Shown: positions 50,588-60,344, counted from the first letter of the stretch. The stretch is DNA of 64,000 bases from Lachnoclostridium sp. An138 (GCF_002160765.1 NZ_NFLF01000011.1:1-64000), one strand, 5' to 3'. Notes: generated from the sequence alone by a model not told the origin. Translations and numbers: made by a program.

Positions 50588-51533
50588 GAAGGTATCCGTG
50601 GTGATACCCAATTACAATGGAATGGCCTTTCTTGAGACATGCCTGAAAGCTCTGCTTGCAGACGCGCCCCGGTCGGAGATTCTGGTGGTGGATAACGGCT
50701 CCTCTGACGGAAGCAGAGAGCTTGTACAGGAGCGTTTTCCGGAGGTGCGCCTGATTGCCCTTGACCAGAATTATGGTTTCCCAAGGGCGGTTAATGAAGG
50801 AATCCGGGCGTCTTTGCGGCCTTATGTGATTCTTTTGAATAACGACACCGAGGTGCTTCCCGGATTTACGAAAGCCCTGGCGGAAGCGCTTGAGGCGGAC
50901 AGCCGCGCTTTTTCCGCACAGGCGCAGCTGATTTCTCTTCATGACCCGGAGAAGACAGACGACGCAGGAAATTTTTACTGCGCTCTTGGCTGGGCTTACG
51001 CGAGAGGAAAGGACCGTCCGGTGGAATACTATGAGAAACCGGGAAGAATTTTTGCGGCCTGCGCGGGGGCGGCAGTTTACCGGAAACACGTATTTGAAGA
51101 AATCGGTTATTTTGACGAAGCCCATTTTGCCTACCTGGAAGATATCGATGTAGGCTGGAGAGCCCGGATCGCGGGCTGGAGGAATCTGTATGTCCCGGCG
51201 GCAAAAGTTCTCCACGCGGGAAGCGGCACAAGCGGGTCAAGGTATAATGAATTCAAAGTAACCTTAAGCTCCCGCAATAATGTTTATCTGATATGGAAAA
51301 ATATGCCTTTTCTTCAGCTCCTTATGAATCTGCCGTTTCTGCTGGCAGGCTTTGGAGTGAAATTTCTATTTTTCCTCAGAAAGGGCCTGGGCGGCATCTA
51401 TGCCCGGGGACTTCTGGAGGGGGTTCGCATGTGTGGAAAAGGCACCAGGGTAAAGTTCAGTTGTAAAAACCTGCCCTGCTATGTTAAAATCCAGTTAGAA
51501 TTATGGATCAATGTTGTTAAGAGATTTGGGTGA
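50574..51533 (+). CDS. GT2 glycosyltransferase, WbbL/rhamnosyltransferase-like
   Basis: The 319-residue enzyme has VSVVIPNYNGMAFLETCLKAL, VDNGSSDGSRE, LDQNYGFPRAVNEGI, LLNNDTEV and the acceptor-side EDIDVGWRARIAG with conserved acidic residues. A membrane-associated hydrophobic stretch lies near 245-265. The N-terminal pattern is that of WbbL-like rhamnosyltransferases. It sits directly before the gene for the initiating phosphoglycosyltransferase and may add an early residue of the repeat unit. It overlaps the preceding GT2 gene. Confidence 0.88.
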   Translation: MNAGEKVSVVIPNYNGMAFLETCLKALLADAPRSEILVVDNGSSDGSRELVQERFPEVRLIALDQNYGFPRAVNEGIRASLRPYVILLNNDTEVLPGFTKALAEALEADSRAFSAQAQLISLHDPEKTDDAGNFYCALGWAYARGKDRPVEYYEKPGRIFAACAGAAVYRKHVFEEIGYFDEAHFAYLEDIDVGWRARIAGWRNLYVPAAKVLHAGSGTSGSRYNEFKVTLSSRNNVYLIWKNMPFLQLLMNLPFLLAGFGVKFLFFLRKGLGGIYARGLLEGVRMCGKGTRVKFSCKNLPCYVKIQLELWINVVKRFG

Positions 51534-51539
51534 GAGAGT

Positions 51540-52949
51540 GTGATTAAGGACAACCAGCGTCATTTTAACCGGCTGCATGTGGTGATAGACGCGTTTATTA
51601 TTGCGGCGGCCTATATCCTGGCATGGGCGATACAGTTTGAGATGCTGGGTGGAATATCGGGTTTTCTGTTCCAGCATTACATGAGCATGCTGCCCTTCCT
51701 GATTCCGCTCTATCTGATACTGTACGCGGCTTTTGGCCTGTATGCCACAAAGAGCGTCCGCAGGAAGCGGGTAGAGGTCGAAAAGATCGTACAGGCCAAC
51801 ACCATCGGTATTGTGCTGTTTATGACAGCCATGTTCCTGTTCAGGGAAAATGTGGAATTTACGAACAACTATTCCCGTATGATGCTGGTATGGTTTTATC
51901 TTGCCAATATCACGCTGGAATGCCTGTTCCGCAATTTTATCCGTCTGGTGCTTCAGCATATCCGCCAGAAAGGCTTCAATCAGAAGCATATGATTCTGGT
52001 GGGCTACAGCCGGGCGGCTGAGGAATACATTGACCGGATCAAGGCCAATCCCGAATGGGGCTACGATATCATGGGCATCCTGGATGACAATGTCCAGTGC
52101 GGCATGAAATACCGGGGTGTGGAGGTCTTTGGAAGGACGGAAGAGATTGCCGGAGTTCTGGAGACCGCGAAGCCGGATGAGATCGCGATTACTCTGGGCT
52201 TAAGTGAGTATTCCAAGCTGGAGCATATCGTAGCGGTTTGTGAAAAATCCGGTGTGCATACAAAGTTTATTCCTGATTACAATAATATCATTCCTACCCG
52301 TCCTTATACGGAGGATTTGATGGGCCTTCCGGTGATCAATATCCGTCATGTGCCGCTGACCAATACCTTTAACGCGTTTATGAAGCGCTCCATGGATCTG
52401 GCAGGGGCGGTATGCGCGATTATTATCTTTTCGCCTGTGATGCTGGTGACGGCCATCGCCATCAAACTGACTTCTCCGGGCCCGCTGATTTATACACAGG
52501 AAAGGGTAGGACTTCATAACAGGACATTTCGGATGTACAAGTTCCGCTCCATGGATGTGCAGTCTCCAAAGAAAGAGAGAGGCGCCTGGACAGTTCCGGG
52601 AGATCCGAGAGTTACAAAAGTAGGAAAAATCATACGGAAGACCAGCATTGATGAGCTTCCGCAGCTTTTCAATATTTTAAAAGGGGATATGAGTCTGGTA
52701 GGACCGCGTCCGGAGCGTCCGTTTTTTGTGGAAAAGTTCCGGGAGGAGATCCCGCGTTATATGATTAAACACCAGGTGCGTCCGGGCATGACCGGCTGGG
52801 CACAGATCAACGGTTACCGTGGAAATACTTCCATCCGTAAGAGGATAGAATATGACCTTTATTACATTGAGAACTGGACGCTGGGGTTTGATATAAAAAT
52901 CTTATTTCTGACAATTTTCAAAGGCTTCATTAACAAGAACGCCTATTAA
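51540..52949 (+). CDS. Initiating phosphoglycosyltransferase (polyprenyl-phosphate sugar-1-P transferase)
   Basis: This membrane enzyme transfers a sugar-1-phosphate to undecaprenyl phosphate, the first step of polymer assembly. Residues 1-150 hold four to five membrane helices, 145-260 hold a Rossmann-like CoA-binding domain ([17 protein letters not shown]), and the catalytic bacterial sugar transferase domain has [49 protein letters not shown] and [14 protein letters not shown]. It uses a GTG start behind TGAGAGAG. The WbaP/CpsE-type layout is clear; the sugar (glucose, galactose or other) is not. Confidence 0.93.
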   Translation: MIKDNQRHFNRLHVVIDAFIIAAAYILAWAIQFEMLGGISGFLFQHYMSMLPFLIPLYLILYAAFGLYATKSVRRKRVEVEKIVQANTIGIVLFMTAMFLFRENVEFTNNYSRMMLVWFYLANITLECLFRNFIRLVLQHIRQKGFNQKHMILVGYSRAAEEYIDRIKANPEWGYDIMGILDDNVQCGMKYRGVEVFGRTEEIAGVLETAKPDEIAITLGLSEYSKLEHIVAVCEKSGVHTKFIPDYNNIIPTRPYTEDLMGLPVINIRHVPLTNTFNAFMKRSMDLAGAVCAIIIFSPVMLVTAIAIKLTSPGPLIYTQERVGLHNRTFRMYKFRSMDVQSPKKERGAWTVPGDPRVTKVGKIIRKTSIDELPQLFNILKGDMSLVGPRPERPFFVEKFREEIPRYMIKHQVRPGMTGWAQINGYRGNTSIRKRIEYDLYYIENWTLGFDIKILFLTIFKGFINKNAY

Positions 52950-52976
52950 ATGTTGGGAAACAGAAAGGGTTATGTT

Positions 52977-54194
52977 ATGACAACCAATACGAAAAGCAGA
53001 AATGCGAGAAGAAAGAAAACGGGAAACGAAAGCCGGCGGGAACGCGGAACTCACAGAGAAAGAGATGAGTACGGCGAATATAAACTGAGCCGCAAGGAGC
53101 AGAAAAAGATCAAGAAAGCAAAGCGGAAAAGAAAACTGATTGCGATGCTGGCTGTGGAATTTGTGCTGATTCTGGTGCTTGGCGTCTGCGTCTTCGGTCT
53201 GAGCAAGATTGGAAAGCTCCAGAACCTGGGAGTTGATCCCGATGAGGTGGGCCAGAATGAGGATATGGACGCGAATACGGCAGAGCTTCTGAAGGGGTAT
53301 ACGAATATCGCCCTTTTTGGCCTTGGCTCCAGAACTCCGGGAAGTCTTGGAGAGGGAGAGCTGAGCGATACCATCATCATCGCCAGTATCAACAATGAGA
53401 CGAAGGAAGTGCGTCTGATGTCCGTTTACCGGGATACCTATCTGAACCGGGCGGACGATACTTACGGAAAGTGTAACGCGGCTTATTCCAAAGGCGGCCC
53501 CAAGCAGGCCATGGAGATGCTGAATACAAACCTGGATTTGAATATCAAGTATTATGTGAGTATAGATTTTACCGCCCTGATTAAGACGGTGGATCTGCTG
53601 GGCGGCGTGGAGATCGACGTCAAAGAGGAAGAGATCGACGCTATCAACGGTTACATGTACGAGACAACCGAGATCGCTGAGAAAGCAGAGGATGACTCCA
53701 TTAATCCCTACAACGATTTTATTACAGAGCCGGGACTTCAGACTCTGTACGGCGTGCAGGCTACGGCTTACTGCCGTATCCGTAAGGTAGGAAACAACGA
53801 TTTTGAGAGAACGGAGCGCCAGCGCCGGGTGATTGAGCAGATTGTGGAAAAAGCCAAGTCAGCGGGGCTTGGTACGATCAATTCCATTATCGATGAGGTA
53901 TTCCCGCTGATAGCTACGAATATTCCGCAGACGACTCTGATTGGCATGGCGGCCAGCATGATGTCTTATGAGCTGGGCGAGAGCAGCGGTTTCCCAAGTT
54001 ACCGCTCGGACGCGAGAATGGACGGCCAGCAGGTGGTAGTTCCTGCGGATCTGGTGGCAAATGTGACGGAGCTGCATAAGTTCCTGTTTGATGAGGACGA
54101 TTACTATCCCTCACCGACTGTACTTGAGATCAACGATAAGATTATCGCGGACACAGGAGTGACGGCGCAGGAGACAGACAGCAGCAGTGAATAA
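52977..54194 (+). CDS. LytR-CpsA-Psr (LCP) family cell-wall ligase
   Basis: LCP proteins attach polyprenyl-pyrophosphate-linked glycopolymers to peptidoglycan on the outside of the membrane. A long, very basic cytoplasmic tail (about 1-55) precedes one membrane helix (about 56-78). The LCP domain has ELSDTIIIASINNETKEVRLMSVYRDTYLN (catalytic Arg and metal Asp), KCNAAYSKGGPKQAMEMLNTNLDLNIKYYVSIDF and RIRKVGNNDFERTERQRRVI. The ATG at 52977 follows AAAGGG; an ATG at 52950 is the alternative. As the last gene before a terminator it fits the final step of the pathway. Confidence 0.93.
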   Translation: MTTNTKSRNARRKKTGNESRRERGTHRERDEYGEYKLSRKEQKKIKKAKRKRKLIAMLAVEFVLILVLGVCVFGLSKIGKLQNLGVDPDEVGQNEDMDANTAELLKGYTNIALFGLGSRTPGSLGEGELSDTIIIASINNETKEVRLMSVYRDTYLNRADDTYGKCNAAYSKGGPKQAMEMLNTNLDLNIKYYVSIDFTALIKTVDLLGGVEIDVKEEEIDAINGYMYETTEIAEKAEDDSINPYNDFITEPGLQTLYGVQATAYCRIRKVGNNDFERTERQRRVIEQIVEKAKSAGLGTINSIIDEVFPLIATNIPQTTLIGMAASMMSYELGESSGFPSYRSDARMDGQQVVVPADLVANVTELHKFLFDEDDYYPSPTVLEINDKIIADTGVTAQETDSSSE

Positions 54195-54255
54195 GGACTG
54201 TCAGGCAGGCCCGCCGGAAAGCGGACCCTGAAAAGACAGAGATAGAAGAAACAAA

Positions 54256-54288
54256 ATGGACGGGGAAGGATTTGCCTCGTCCATTTTT
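54256..54288 (+). terminator. Terminator after the LCP gene
   Basis: ATGGACG (54256-54262) and CGTCCAT (54278-54284) form a stem around a 15-base loop whose GG and CC bases can extend it. TTTTT follows, and an A-run precedes it. Confidence 0.75.
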
Positions 54289-54305
54289 ACCGAGTGGAGA
54301 ATAAC

Positions 54306-55241
54306 ATGAAGATCGATGTGATTATCCCGGCATACCGGCCCGGAGCCGAATTTCTGGAGCTGATAGACCGGCTGGAGAGACAGACGCTTCCCATGAGCAA
54401 AATCCTTGTGATGAATACCCGGTCCCAGGTGGATGTGGAGAAGCTGCTTGCGGACCGGCCCGAAATCCAGGTGGTATCCCTGGAAAAAAATGAATTTGAT
54501 CACGGAGGGACCCGGGACCGCGCGGCAAGGCTTTCTGAGGCGGATTATCTGCTGTTTCTGACTCAGGACGCCCTTCCGGCAGACGCTCATCTGGTGGAAA
54601 GGCTTGCGGCGGCTTTCGGGGATAAAAGGGTGAAGGCGGCCTATGCCAGACAGCTGCCCAAAGAGGACTGCAGGGAGCTGGAACGGTATACCCGGAACTT
54701 TAATTATCCGGAGAAAAGCCGGATCAAGACGGCGGCAGACCTGCCGGAGCTGGGCATCAAGACCTTTTTCTGCTCCAATGTCTGCGCCATGTATGAGCGT
54801 GAGACTTATCTGGCCCAGGGCGGCTTTCCCCGCAGAACGATTTTCAACGAGGATATGATCTATGCGGGCGGACTGATTCAGAGCGGCTATGCCATCGCTT
54901 ATGCGGCGGACGCGGAGGTGATTCATTCCCACAATTACAGCGGCAGAGAACAGTTTCACCGGAACTTTGATCTGGCAGTGTCCCAGGCGGAGCACCCGGA
55001 GATTTTCGGGGGCGTGGCCTCCGAGGGGGAGGGAATCCGCCTGGTGAAAAAGACGGCAGCCCACTGCCTGCAGATCGGGAAGCCCTGGCTGATTGCGGTC
55101 CTTGTCTGGCAGAGCGGCTGCAAATATCTGGGATACCGGCTGGGAAAGGCATACCGGAGGCTTCCCCGCGGCCTGGTACTTCGCTGTACCATGAACAGGG
55201 CATACTGGGAAAGGGAAGATGCCGGAGAACCCCGAAAATAA
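54306..55241 (+). CDS. GT2 glycosyltransferase (rhamnosyltransferase-like)
   Basis: The 311-residue cytoplasmic GT2 starts KIDVIIPAYRPGAEFLELIDRLERQ and has KNEFDHGGTRDRAA and LFLTQDALPAD in the N-terminal half, FFCSNVCAMYERETYLAQGGFP and IFNEDMIYAGGLIQSGYAIAYAADAEVIHSHNYS in the acceptor half. DHGGTRD and SHNYS are typical of RfbF/RgpB-like rhamnosyltransferases. The ATG at 54306 follows GTGGAGA. The terminator lies just upstream, so expression depends on read-through or an unseen promoter. Confidence 0.88.
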   Translation: MKIDVIIPAYRPGAEFLELIDRLERQTLPMSKILVMNTRSQVDVEKLLADRPEIQVVSLEKNEFDHGGTRDRAARLSEADYLLFLTQDALPADAHLVERLAAAFGDKRVKAAYARQLPKEDCRELERYTRNFNYPEKSRIKTAADLPELGIKTFFCSNVCAMYERETYLAQGGFPRRTIFNEDMIYAGGLIQSGYAIAYAADAEVIHSHNYSGREQFHRNFDLAVSQAEHPEIFGGVASEGEGIRLVKKTAAHCLQIGKPWLIAVLVWQSGCKYLGYRLGKAYRRLPRGLVLRCTMNRAYWEREDAGEPRK

Positions 55242-55286
55242 CCTGAAAAACAGCAGTCATTCAAGAGACAGAAATGGAGAACGATC

Positions 55287-56531
55287 TTGGCAGATTTCTA
55301 TGAAAATCAGGAACAGGAGGAAAAGGTCCTTCTGATCGGCGTAAGCACGCAGGATGAGGATATGGAAGCCTCCCTGGATGAACTGGGAGAGCTGGCTGAC
55401 ACGGCGGGAGCGGTGGTCCTGGGAAGAGTCATTCAGAACCGGGAAGCGGCTCACCCCGGCACCTATATTGGAAAAGGAAAGATAGAAGAAGTGCGCCTTC
55501 TGGCAGAAGAGCTGGGGGCAGACGGCGTGATCTGCGACGACGAGCTTTCTCCTGCCCAGCTCCACGGCCTGGAGAAAGAGCTGGAGCTGAAGGTCATGGA
55601 CCGCACGCTGGTGATTCTGGACATTTTCGCGAAGCATGCCACTACAAGAGAAGGAAAGCTTCAGGTGGAAATGGCCCAGCTGGGGTACCGGCTTGCCCGC
55701 CTGTCCGGCCTGGGAAAATCCCTTTCCCGTCTGGGAGGCGGCATTGGAACGAGAGGACCGGGAGAGAAAAAACTGGAGACAGACCGGAGACTGATCAAAA
55801 GCCGTCTGGCAAGGCTGAACAGGGAATTGAAGCAGATGCAGCTGCACCGGGATACGGCGAGAAAGCAGAGGCTGGAGCGCGCGGTGCCCGTGGCGGCTGT
55901 GGTGGGTTATACAAACGCCGGAAAATCTACGCTTATGAACGCGCTGACCGGAGCAGGCATCCTCGCCCAGGATAAGCTCTTCGCCACACTGGACCCCACC
56001 ACCCGGCGCATGAAGCTGCCTGGCGGCCAGGAACTGCTGCTGACAGATACGGTAGGATTCATTCGAAAGCTTCCGCACCATCTGGTGGAGGCATTCAAAA
56101 GTACCCTGGAGGAAGCCAGGTACGCGGACTTTATCCTGCATGTGGTGGACAGCTCCAGTCCCCAGATGGATGCGCAGATGGAGACAGTCTATGAGACGCT
56201 GCAGGCGCTGGATATCACCGGAAAGCCGGTGATCACCCTGTTTAATAAGAGGGATCTGACGGAAGGCGCGGAGCTTCCCAAAGACTTGAAGGCCAGCCGG
56301 ACGCTGGGAATCTCTGCGGCTACGGGAGAGGGACTCTTAAAGCTCCAGGAGCTTCTGGAGGACTATCTGAGAGAGAGCCGTGTGCTGGTGGAGAAGGTCT
56401 ATCCTTACGCCCAGGCCGGTGACATTGCCCGCATCCGCAGATACGCGCAGATTCTGGAGGAGGAATACCGGGAGGACGGAATTTATGTCCGTTATTACGC
56501 CAGCCGGAACTTGACGGCGTGCCCGGTTTAG
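55287..56531 (+). CDS. hflX: GTPase HflX
   Basis: HflX binds the 50S subunit and rescues or splits stalled ribosomes under stress. The N-terminal HflX domain (about 20-190) has AAHPGTYIGKGKIEEV, the GLGKSLSRLGGGIGTRGPGEKKLETDRR linker and a long helical hairpin. The GTPase domain has G1 GYTNAGKST (about 207-215), TLDPTTRR, G3 DTVGFIRKLPHHLV and G4 FNKRD. The start appears to be TTG, 7 bases after GGAGA; no in-frame ATG lies nearby. Length (414) is normal. It precedes the pyr genes with a 48-base gap. Confidence 0.95.
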   Translation: MADFYENQEQEEKVLLIGVSTQDEDMEASLDELGELADTAGAVVLGRVIQNREAAHPGTYIGKGKIEEVRLLAEELGADGVICDDELSPAQLHGLEKELELKVMDRTLVILDIFAKHATTREGKLQVEMAQLGYRLARLSGLGKSLSRLGGGIGTRGPGEKKLETDRRLIKSRLARLNRELKQMQLHRDTARKQRLERAVPVAAVVGYTNAGKSTLMNALTGAGILAQDKLFATLDPTTRRMKLPGGQELLLTDTVGFIRKLPHHLVEAFKSTLEEARYADFILHVVDSSSPQMDAQMETVYETLQALDITGKPVITLFNKRDLTEGAELPKDLKASRTLGISAATGEGLLKLQELLEDYLRESRVLVEKVYPYAQAGDIARIRRYAQILEEEYREDGIYVRYYASRNLTACPV

Positions 56532-56579
56532 GGTACAGTTATTTCAGATACGGAAAACAATTCCAAGGAGGATATCAAT

Positions 56580-57506
56580 ATGATTAACAAACTGATTGCG
56601 AAGATTCAGAAGACGAAAGCCCCCATTGTGGTAGGCCTTGACCCGATGCTCTCTTATATCCCGGAGCATATCCAGAAAAAGGCCTTTGAGGAATACGGCG
56701 AGACCCTGGAAGGCGCGGCGGAGGCTATCTGGCAGTTTAATAAGGAGATTGTGGACAAGACGTATGATCTGATTCCCGCCGTGAAGCCTCAGATTGCCAT
56801 GTACGAGCAGTTCGGAATCGAAGGCCTGAAGGCATACAAGAAAACCATTGACTACTGCAAGTCCAAAGATCTGGTGGTTATCGGAGATATTAAGCGCGGG
56901 GACATCGGTTCCACTTCCGCGGCCTATGCGGTGGGTCATCTGGGAAAGATTCAGGTGGGAAGCAAATGTTATGTGCCTTTTGATGAGGATTTCGCCACGG
57001 TGAATCCCTACCTTGGAAGCGATGGCGTAAAGCCCTTTATCGAAGTATGCCAGGAGGAAGGCAAGGGAATCTTTGTCCTGGTGAAGACTTCCAATCCTTC
57101 CAGCGGAGAATTTCAGGATCAGCTGGTAGACGGCCGGCCTCTCTATGAGCTGGTAGGAGAAAAAGTGGCCCAGTGGGGCGAGGAGCACATGGGCGACACT
57201 TACAGCTATGTGGGAGCCGTTGTGGGCGCTACCTATCCGGAGATGGGAGCAGTCCTCCGGAAGCTGATGCCGAAGACCTTCATCCTGGTGCCGGGATATG
57301 GAGCCCAGGGAGGCCAGGGGAAGGATCTGGTGAACTTCTTCAATGAAGACGGGCTGGGCGCCATCGTAAACTCTTCCAGAGGCATCATCGCTGCCTACAA
57401 GCAGGAAAAATATGCGTCCTTCGGTCCGGAGAACTTCGGAGACGCCTCCAGAGCGGCCGTAGAGGACATGGCTTCGGATATCCGCCAGGCGCTGGAAGCC
57501 CGGTAA
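56580..57506 (+). CDS. pyrF: Orotidine 5'-phosphate decarboxylase (type 2)
   Basis: PyrF makes UMP from OMP. At 308 residues it belongs to the longer type 2 group: VVGLDPMLSYIP, VKPQIAMYEQFG, VIGDIKRGDIGSTSAAYA with the catalytic Lys-Asp array, and VPGYGAQGG, VNSSRGI. It starts behind AAGGAGGAT. The following pyrK, pyrD and pyrE complete the late steps of UMP synthesis. The 48-base gap before it shows no PyrR-type attenuator. Confidence 0.96.
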   Translation: MINKLIAKIQKTKAPIVVGLDPMLSYIPEHIQKKAFEEYGETLEGAAEAIWQFNKEIVDKTYDLIPAVKPQIAMYEQFGIEGLKAYKKTIDYCKSKDLVVIGDIKRGDIGSTSAAYAVGHLGKIQVGSKCYVPFDEDFATVNPYLGSDGVKPFIEVCQEEGKGIFVLVKTSNPSSGEFQDQLVDGRPLYELVGEKVAQWGEEHMGDTYSYVGAVVGATYPEMGAVLRKLMPKTFILVPGYGAQGGQGKDLVNFFNEDGLGAIVNSSRGIIAAYKQEKYASFGPENFGDASRAAVEDMASDIRQALEAR

Positions 57507-57585
57507 GCGGCGGGAAGCCGGCGCGGCGGAAGAGCGGAAGGAAGCAAAAGTGCCGGATATAGAAAACAGGTCAAAGGAGACTTTT

Positions 57586-58356
57586 ATGAAATACAGGGAA
57601 ACAGCTGTCATTACAGAGCAGCGTGAGATTGCGGAACAGATTTACAGCCTGTGGCTGCATGCGGACGATATCGCAAAGGAAGCCCGCCCCGGCCAGTTCG
57701 TGTCGGTGTACTGCAGGGACGAAAGCCGGCTTCTGCCCCGGCCAATCAGTATCTGCGAGGTGGATAAGGAGAGCGGAAGGCTGCGTCTGGTATACCGGAC
57801 GGCAGGAGCAGGCACAAGGGAGTTTTCCGGATATGGGCCGGGGGATGCCCTGGAGCTGGTAGGACCTCTCGGAAACGGCTTCCCTCTGGATAAGGGTTAT
57901 AAAAAAGTGCTTCTGGTGGGGGGCGGAATCGGTGTTCCGCCTATGGTAGAGCTGGCAAAATGGCTTCCCGGAGAGAAGATGGTGGTGTCCGGTTATCGGA
58001 ACGGCGATCTGTTTCTGAAGGAAGAGCTCTCCAGGAACGCCGCCCTCTATATTGCCACAGAGGATGGAAGCGCAGGCACGAAAGGCAATGTGCTGGATGC
58101 CATCCGGGAGAACCGCCTGGAAGCAGACGCCATCTTTGCCTGCGGGCCCGGACCCATGCTGCGGGCGCTGAAGGCGTATGCGGAAGAGCAGGGAATCGAC
58201 TGCTACCTGTCTCTGGAGGAGAGGATGGCCTGCGGCATCGGAGCCTGCCTGGCCTGCGTCTGTACCTCCAAGGATGTGGACGCTCATACAAATGTAAAGA
58301 ACAAGCGGATCTGCAAGGACGGTCCTGTCTTTGCCGCCGGAGAAATCGAGATCTAG
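57586..58356 (+). CDS. pyrK: Dihydroorotate dehydrogenase B electron transfer subunit
   Basis: PyrK passes electrons from PyrD to NAD+ through FAD and a [2Fe-2S] cluster. LLPRPISICEV binds FAD, LVGGGIGVPPMVELAK binds NAD, and the cluster cysteines lie in ERMACGIGACLACVC plus KNKRICKDGPVF. The 256-residue length fits. The ATG at 57586 follows AAAGGAGA; the longer frame to 57550 has no site. It lies between pyrF and pyrD, the usual order in clostridia. Confidence 0.96.
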   Translation: MKYRETAVITEQREIAEQIYSLWLHADDIAKEARPGQFVSVYCRDESRLLPRPISICEVDKESGRLRLVYRTAGAGTREFSGYGPGDALELVGPLGNGFPLDKGYKKVLLVGGGIGVPPMVELAKWLPGEKMVVSGYRNGDLFLKEELSRNAALYIATEDGSAGTKGNVLDAIRENRLEADAIFACGPGPMLRALKAYAEEQGIDCYLSLEERMACGIGACLACVCTSKDVDAHTNVKNKRICKDGPVFAAGEIEI

Positions 58357-58430
58357 GCAGGACTGTGTCCGGGACAGCGCAAAAAGAAAGAAGGGCTGGG
58401 CCTGGTACAGGACCGGAAAGGGACATAACT

Positions 58431-59339
58431 ATGGAATATAAGACAAGCGTAAATCTTGCGGGGGTGGAACTGGAAAATCCTGTAATGACTGCGTCAGGTA
58501 CTTTTGGTTCCAGCGCGGAATACGGAGAATTTTACGACCTGGGCTGCCTGGGCGCCGTCGTGACCAAGGGAGTAGCGAACGTGCCATGGCCGGGAAATCC
58601 CGTGCCCCGCATCGCTGAGACAAAAAGCGGCATGCTGAATGCCATCGGCCTGCAGAATCCGGGCGTAGATGTGTTTATAGAGCGGGATCTTCCGCTTTTG
58701 AAAAAGTATGATACGAAAATAATTGTCAATGTCTGCGGCAAGACGGTGGAGGACTACTGTGAGGTGGTGGAGCGCCTTTCGGATCAGCCTGTGGATATGC
58801 TGGAGATCAATGTATCCTGCCCTAATGTGAAGGAGGGCGGCATTGCCTTCGGACAGAAGCCGGAGGCCCTGGAGGCTATCACAAAAGAAGTGAAGCGCCA
58901 CGCGAAGCAGCCTGTCATCATGAAGCTGAGCCCTAATGTGACAGATATCACGGAGATGGCCCGCGCCGCCGAGGCCGGCGGCGCGGATGTGCTCTCCCTC
59001 ATCAATACGATTACGGGAATGAAGATCGACATCCATAAGCGGACCTTTGCCATCGCAAATAAGACCGGAGGACTGTCCGGCCCGGCCGTAAAGCCGGTGG
59101 CTGTGCGCATGGTCTATCAGACAGCCCGGGCGGTATCTCTGCCTGTCATCGGCATGGGAGGCATCATGAACGGAGAGGATGCTGTGGAATTCATCCTGGC
59201 AGGAGCCACTGCTGTGTCGGTGGGAACCGCGAACTTTGCCAATCCTTTTGCGGCAAAAGAGACGGCGGAGGGAATTCTGGATTATATGAAGAAGTACCAG
59301 GTAGAGGATATCCGGGAGCTGATCGGAGCCGCGCGCTGA
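58431..59339 (+). CDS. pyrD: Dihydroorotate dehydrogenase B catalytic subunit
   Basis: PyrD1B oxidises dihydroorotate to orotate with FMN. Motifs: MTASGTFG, KGVANVPWPGNPVPRIAE, NAIGLQNPG, the catalytic-Cys segment INVSCPNVKEGG of class 1B, and IGMGGIMNGEDAVEFILAGATAVSVGTANF for FMN phosphate. The ATG at 58431 follows GAAAGGGA and gives 302 residues. It works with PyrK encoded 74 bases upstream. Confidence 0.96.
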   Translation: MEYKTSVNLAGVELENPVMTASGTFGSSAEYGEFYDLGCLGAVVTKGVANVPWPGNPVPRIAETKSGMLNAIGLQNPGVDVFIERDLPLLKKYDTKIIVNVCGKTVEDYCEVVERLSDQPVDMLEINVSCPNVKEGGIAFGQKPEALEAITKEVKRHAKQPVIMKLSPNVTDITEMARAAEAGGADVLSLINTITGMKIDIHKRTFAIANKTGGLSGPAVKPVAVRMVYQTARAVSLPVIGMGGIMNGEDAVEFILAGATAVSVGTANFANPFAAKETAEGILDYMKKYQVEDIRELIGAAR

Positions 59340-59413
59340 GGTGAGATACCAGGCAGAGCATTTATCTCCCCAGATCCGGCGCCTGCTGCCTGCGGTGAGA
59401 GGATAGTACTGAA

Positions 59414-59442
59414 TTGAAAAAATATGAAACTTATGTTAGAAT
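59414..59442 (+). promoter_or_regulatory. Promoter of pyrE
   Basis: TTGAAA (59414-59419), a 17-base spacer and TAGAAT (59437-59442) with a TGn extension lie 37 bases before pyrE in the 140-base gap after pyrD. Confidence 0.75.
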
Positions 59443-59479
59443 TGGAAAGAAGAACAGGAAGCAGGAGGAACTGGATTAG

Positions 59480-60160
59480 ATGGAACAGTATAAGCAGGAA
59501 TTTATTGAATTTATGATAGACTGTCAGGCGCTGAAGTTCGGCGACTTTACGCTGAAGAGCGGAAGAAAATCACCGTTTTTTATGAACGCGGGCGCCTATG
59601 TGACGGGTTCTCAGCTGAAAAAGCTGGGAGAATACTACGCGAAGGCGATTCACAATGTCTACGGGGATGACTTTGACGTGCTGTTTGGACCGGCCTATAA
59701 GGGGATTCCCATCGGTGTAGTCACAGCCGTAGCTTACAGTGAGCTGTATGGAAAGGAGATCCGCTACTGCTCCGACCGGAAGGAGGAGAAAGATCACGGC
59801 GCGGATAAGGGAAGCTTTCTGGGAAGCAGCTTAAAAGACGGCGACCGGGTGATTATGATTGAGGACGTCACCACCTCGGGGAAATCCATGGAGGAGACAG
59901 TACCTAAGGTAAAGGGGGCCGCGGATGTGGAGATTCGGGGGCTGATGGTTTCCCTGAACCGCATGGAAATAGGAAAAGGCGGCGAGAAGAGCGCTCTGGA
60001 GGAAATCCGGGATCTCTATGGGTTTGATACTGCTGCCATCGTGACCATGGCGGATGTGGTAGAGCATCTGTATAACCGTCCATACAAAGGAAAAGTCATC
60101 ATTGATGACGCATTAAAGGAAGCGATTGACGCATACTACGATCAGTATGGAGTAAAATAA
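59480..60160 (+). CDS. pyrE: Orotate phosphoribosyltransferase
   Basis: PyrE joins orotate to PRPP to give OMP. DFTLKSGRKSPFFMNAG is the orotate-side motif, LFGPAYKGIPIGVV follows, and MIEDVTTSGKSMEE is the PRPP-binding motif. At 226 residues it belongs to the longer branch seen in clostridia. The GGAGG site and an upstream promoter give it independent expression from pyrFKD. Confidence 0.96.
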   Translation: MEQYKQEFIEFMIDCQALKFGDFTLKSGRKSPFFMNAGAYVTGSQLKKLGEYYAKAIHNVYGDDFDVLFGPAYKGIPIGVVTAVAYSELYGKEIRYCSDRKEEKDHGADKGSFLGSSLKDGDRVIMIEDVTTSGKSMEETVPKVKGAADVEIRGLMVSLNRMEIGKGGEKSALEEIRDLYGFDTAAIVTMADVVEHLYNRPYKGKVIIDDALKEAIDAYYDQYGVK

Positions 60161-60174
60161 CAGGAGGTATGCAG

Positions 60175-60327
60175 ATGAACGAAAAAGCGTATAAGACTAT
60201 GACAAATGTGGGAGCAGGCAATCTGGTTCTGGGAATTCTTCTGGTGGTGGTAGGCCTTGTTTCCGGAATTCTGATGATTGTGGGCGGAGGCAGACTTCTG
60301 AAGTCCAAGTCAGACCTGCTCTTTTAG
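60175..60327 (+). CDS. 50-residue single-helix or hairpin membrane peptide (unknown)
   Basis: A short frame with a strong ribosome site (CAGGAGG, 8 bases before the ATG) encodes 50 residues. Polar ends flank a glycine-rich hydrophobic core (NLVLGILLVVVGLVSGILMIVGGG, about residues 16-39) followed by a basic RLLKSKSD tail. It lies 14 bases after pyrE and 17 before the VanZ-like gene, on the same strand, so it is probably co-transcribed. No function is recognised. Confidence 0.7.
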   Translation: MNEKAYKTMTNVGAGNLVLGILLVVVGLVSGILMIVGGGRLLKSKSDLLF

Positions 60328-60344
60328 AGTGAAGGCGGAGCAGA

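Noticed and set aside
57960-59339. Long pyrK-overlapping frame that would extend pyrD by 157 codons
   Set aside because: The extension is a shadow of pyrK. A ribosome site at 58415-58422 and the normal PyrD N-terminus support the start at 58431.
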